From contig NZ_CP072453.1 of the NCBI RefSeq assembly GCF_019343475.1, forward strand, positions 930,001 through 994,000: a stretch of 64,000 bases of DNA, in the 5' to 3' direction. The number at the start of each line of letters is the position of its first letter. The stretch's first letter is position 1. Under the pieces are notes generated by a model. The model saw nothing but the letters and a program-made list of their open reading frames with translations. It had not been told where the DNA came from and ran no database searches. The translations under genes were made by a program, and so were the position numbers. This DNA is from Providencia sp. R33. Its GTDB lineage: Bacteria; Pseudomonadota; Gammaproteobacteria; Enterobacterales; Enterobacteriaceae. Below, piece by piece: positions 63,820 to 64,000 of the stretch.

Positions 63820-64000
63820 TATGAATTCCAACTTTATTAAGTTAATGAGTAATGAAGTCTTAACTTGATTCATTATTTGGATGCGTATGTATAGCAGGTA
63901 TCGAGATTACTTCTGTTCACTGGAAATTAACTGTCGGTAAACGATAAAGTGAGTGCTTTATATTGAGTAACCTACTCGAAACTGATGAAAGGGGTTGATA

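Overview
The window looks like the chromosome of a low-GC member of the Enterobacterales, most likely Morganellaceae and probably Providencia. The backbone follows the E. coli order pdxB-usg-truA-dedA-accD-folC-dedD-cvpA-purF-ubiX, yfcH-yfcD, pta-ackA, yfbV-yfbU-hxpA-yfbS-yfbR-alaA-lrhA and nuoA-N, with proteins close in length and motifs to their E. coli counterparts. The genus call is an inference from gene content, AT-rich spacers, ERIC-type repeats and a xaxAB-type toxin pair. No rRNA, tRNA, CRISPR array, transposase or prophage gene was seen.

Layout: 1-1200 holds the tail of an unknown gene and two small unknown genes. 1228-6573 is a citrate/tricarboxylate uptake locus, tctCBA, divergent from its two-component system tctDE, with a CRP-like site and a perfect palindrome between them. 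6616-11283 encodes a very large membrane-anchored Sel1-repeat protein. 11647-13490 is a divergent DMT exporter/AraC regulator pair. 13569-23425 is the conserved pdxB-to-ubiX block (vitamin B6, tRNA pseudouridine, fatty acid, folate, purine and ubiquinone/prenyl-FMN functions), with a PurR box before cvpA-purF. 23439-24955 is an AT-rich YopT-like cysteine protease/effector gene split by a -1 frame change at an A7 run. 25143-27136 is yfcH and yfcD, separated by a cluster of full and truncated ERIC elements. 27374-31793 is an accessory metabolic segment (M24 peptidase, small membrane partner, SSS symporter, YdcZ-type transporter, LysR regulator). 31844-39905 is pta-ackA, yfbV, yfbU, hxpA and yfbS, with another ERIC and a hexanucleotide microsatellite before hxpA. 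40079-42433 holds three paralogous small proteins of a family I do not recognise, the first killed by a nonsense codon, around yfbR, plus an unlisted 22-residue membrane peptide gene. 42536-61543 is alaA, lrhA and the 13-gene complex I operon. 61598-63819 is a xaxAB-type alpha-pore-forming toxin pair, convergent with nuoN.

The core genes link central metabolism: citrate import, acetate/acetyl-phosphate interconversion, alanine synthesis and NADH oxidation. The accessory genes sit between backbone genes at single insertion points: the Sel1 giant, the protease-like gene, the peptidase/symporter module, the FENYWGE proteins and the toxin. The least explained items are the split YopT-like gene, the FENYWGE family, the 1555-residue Sel1 protein and the 22-residue peptide.
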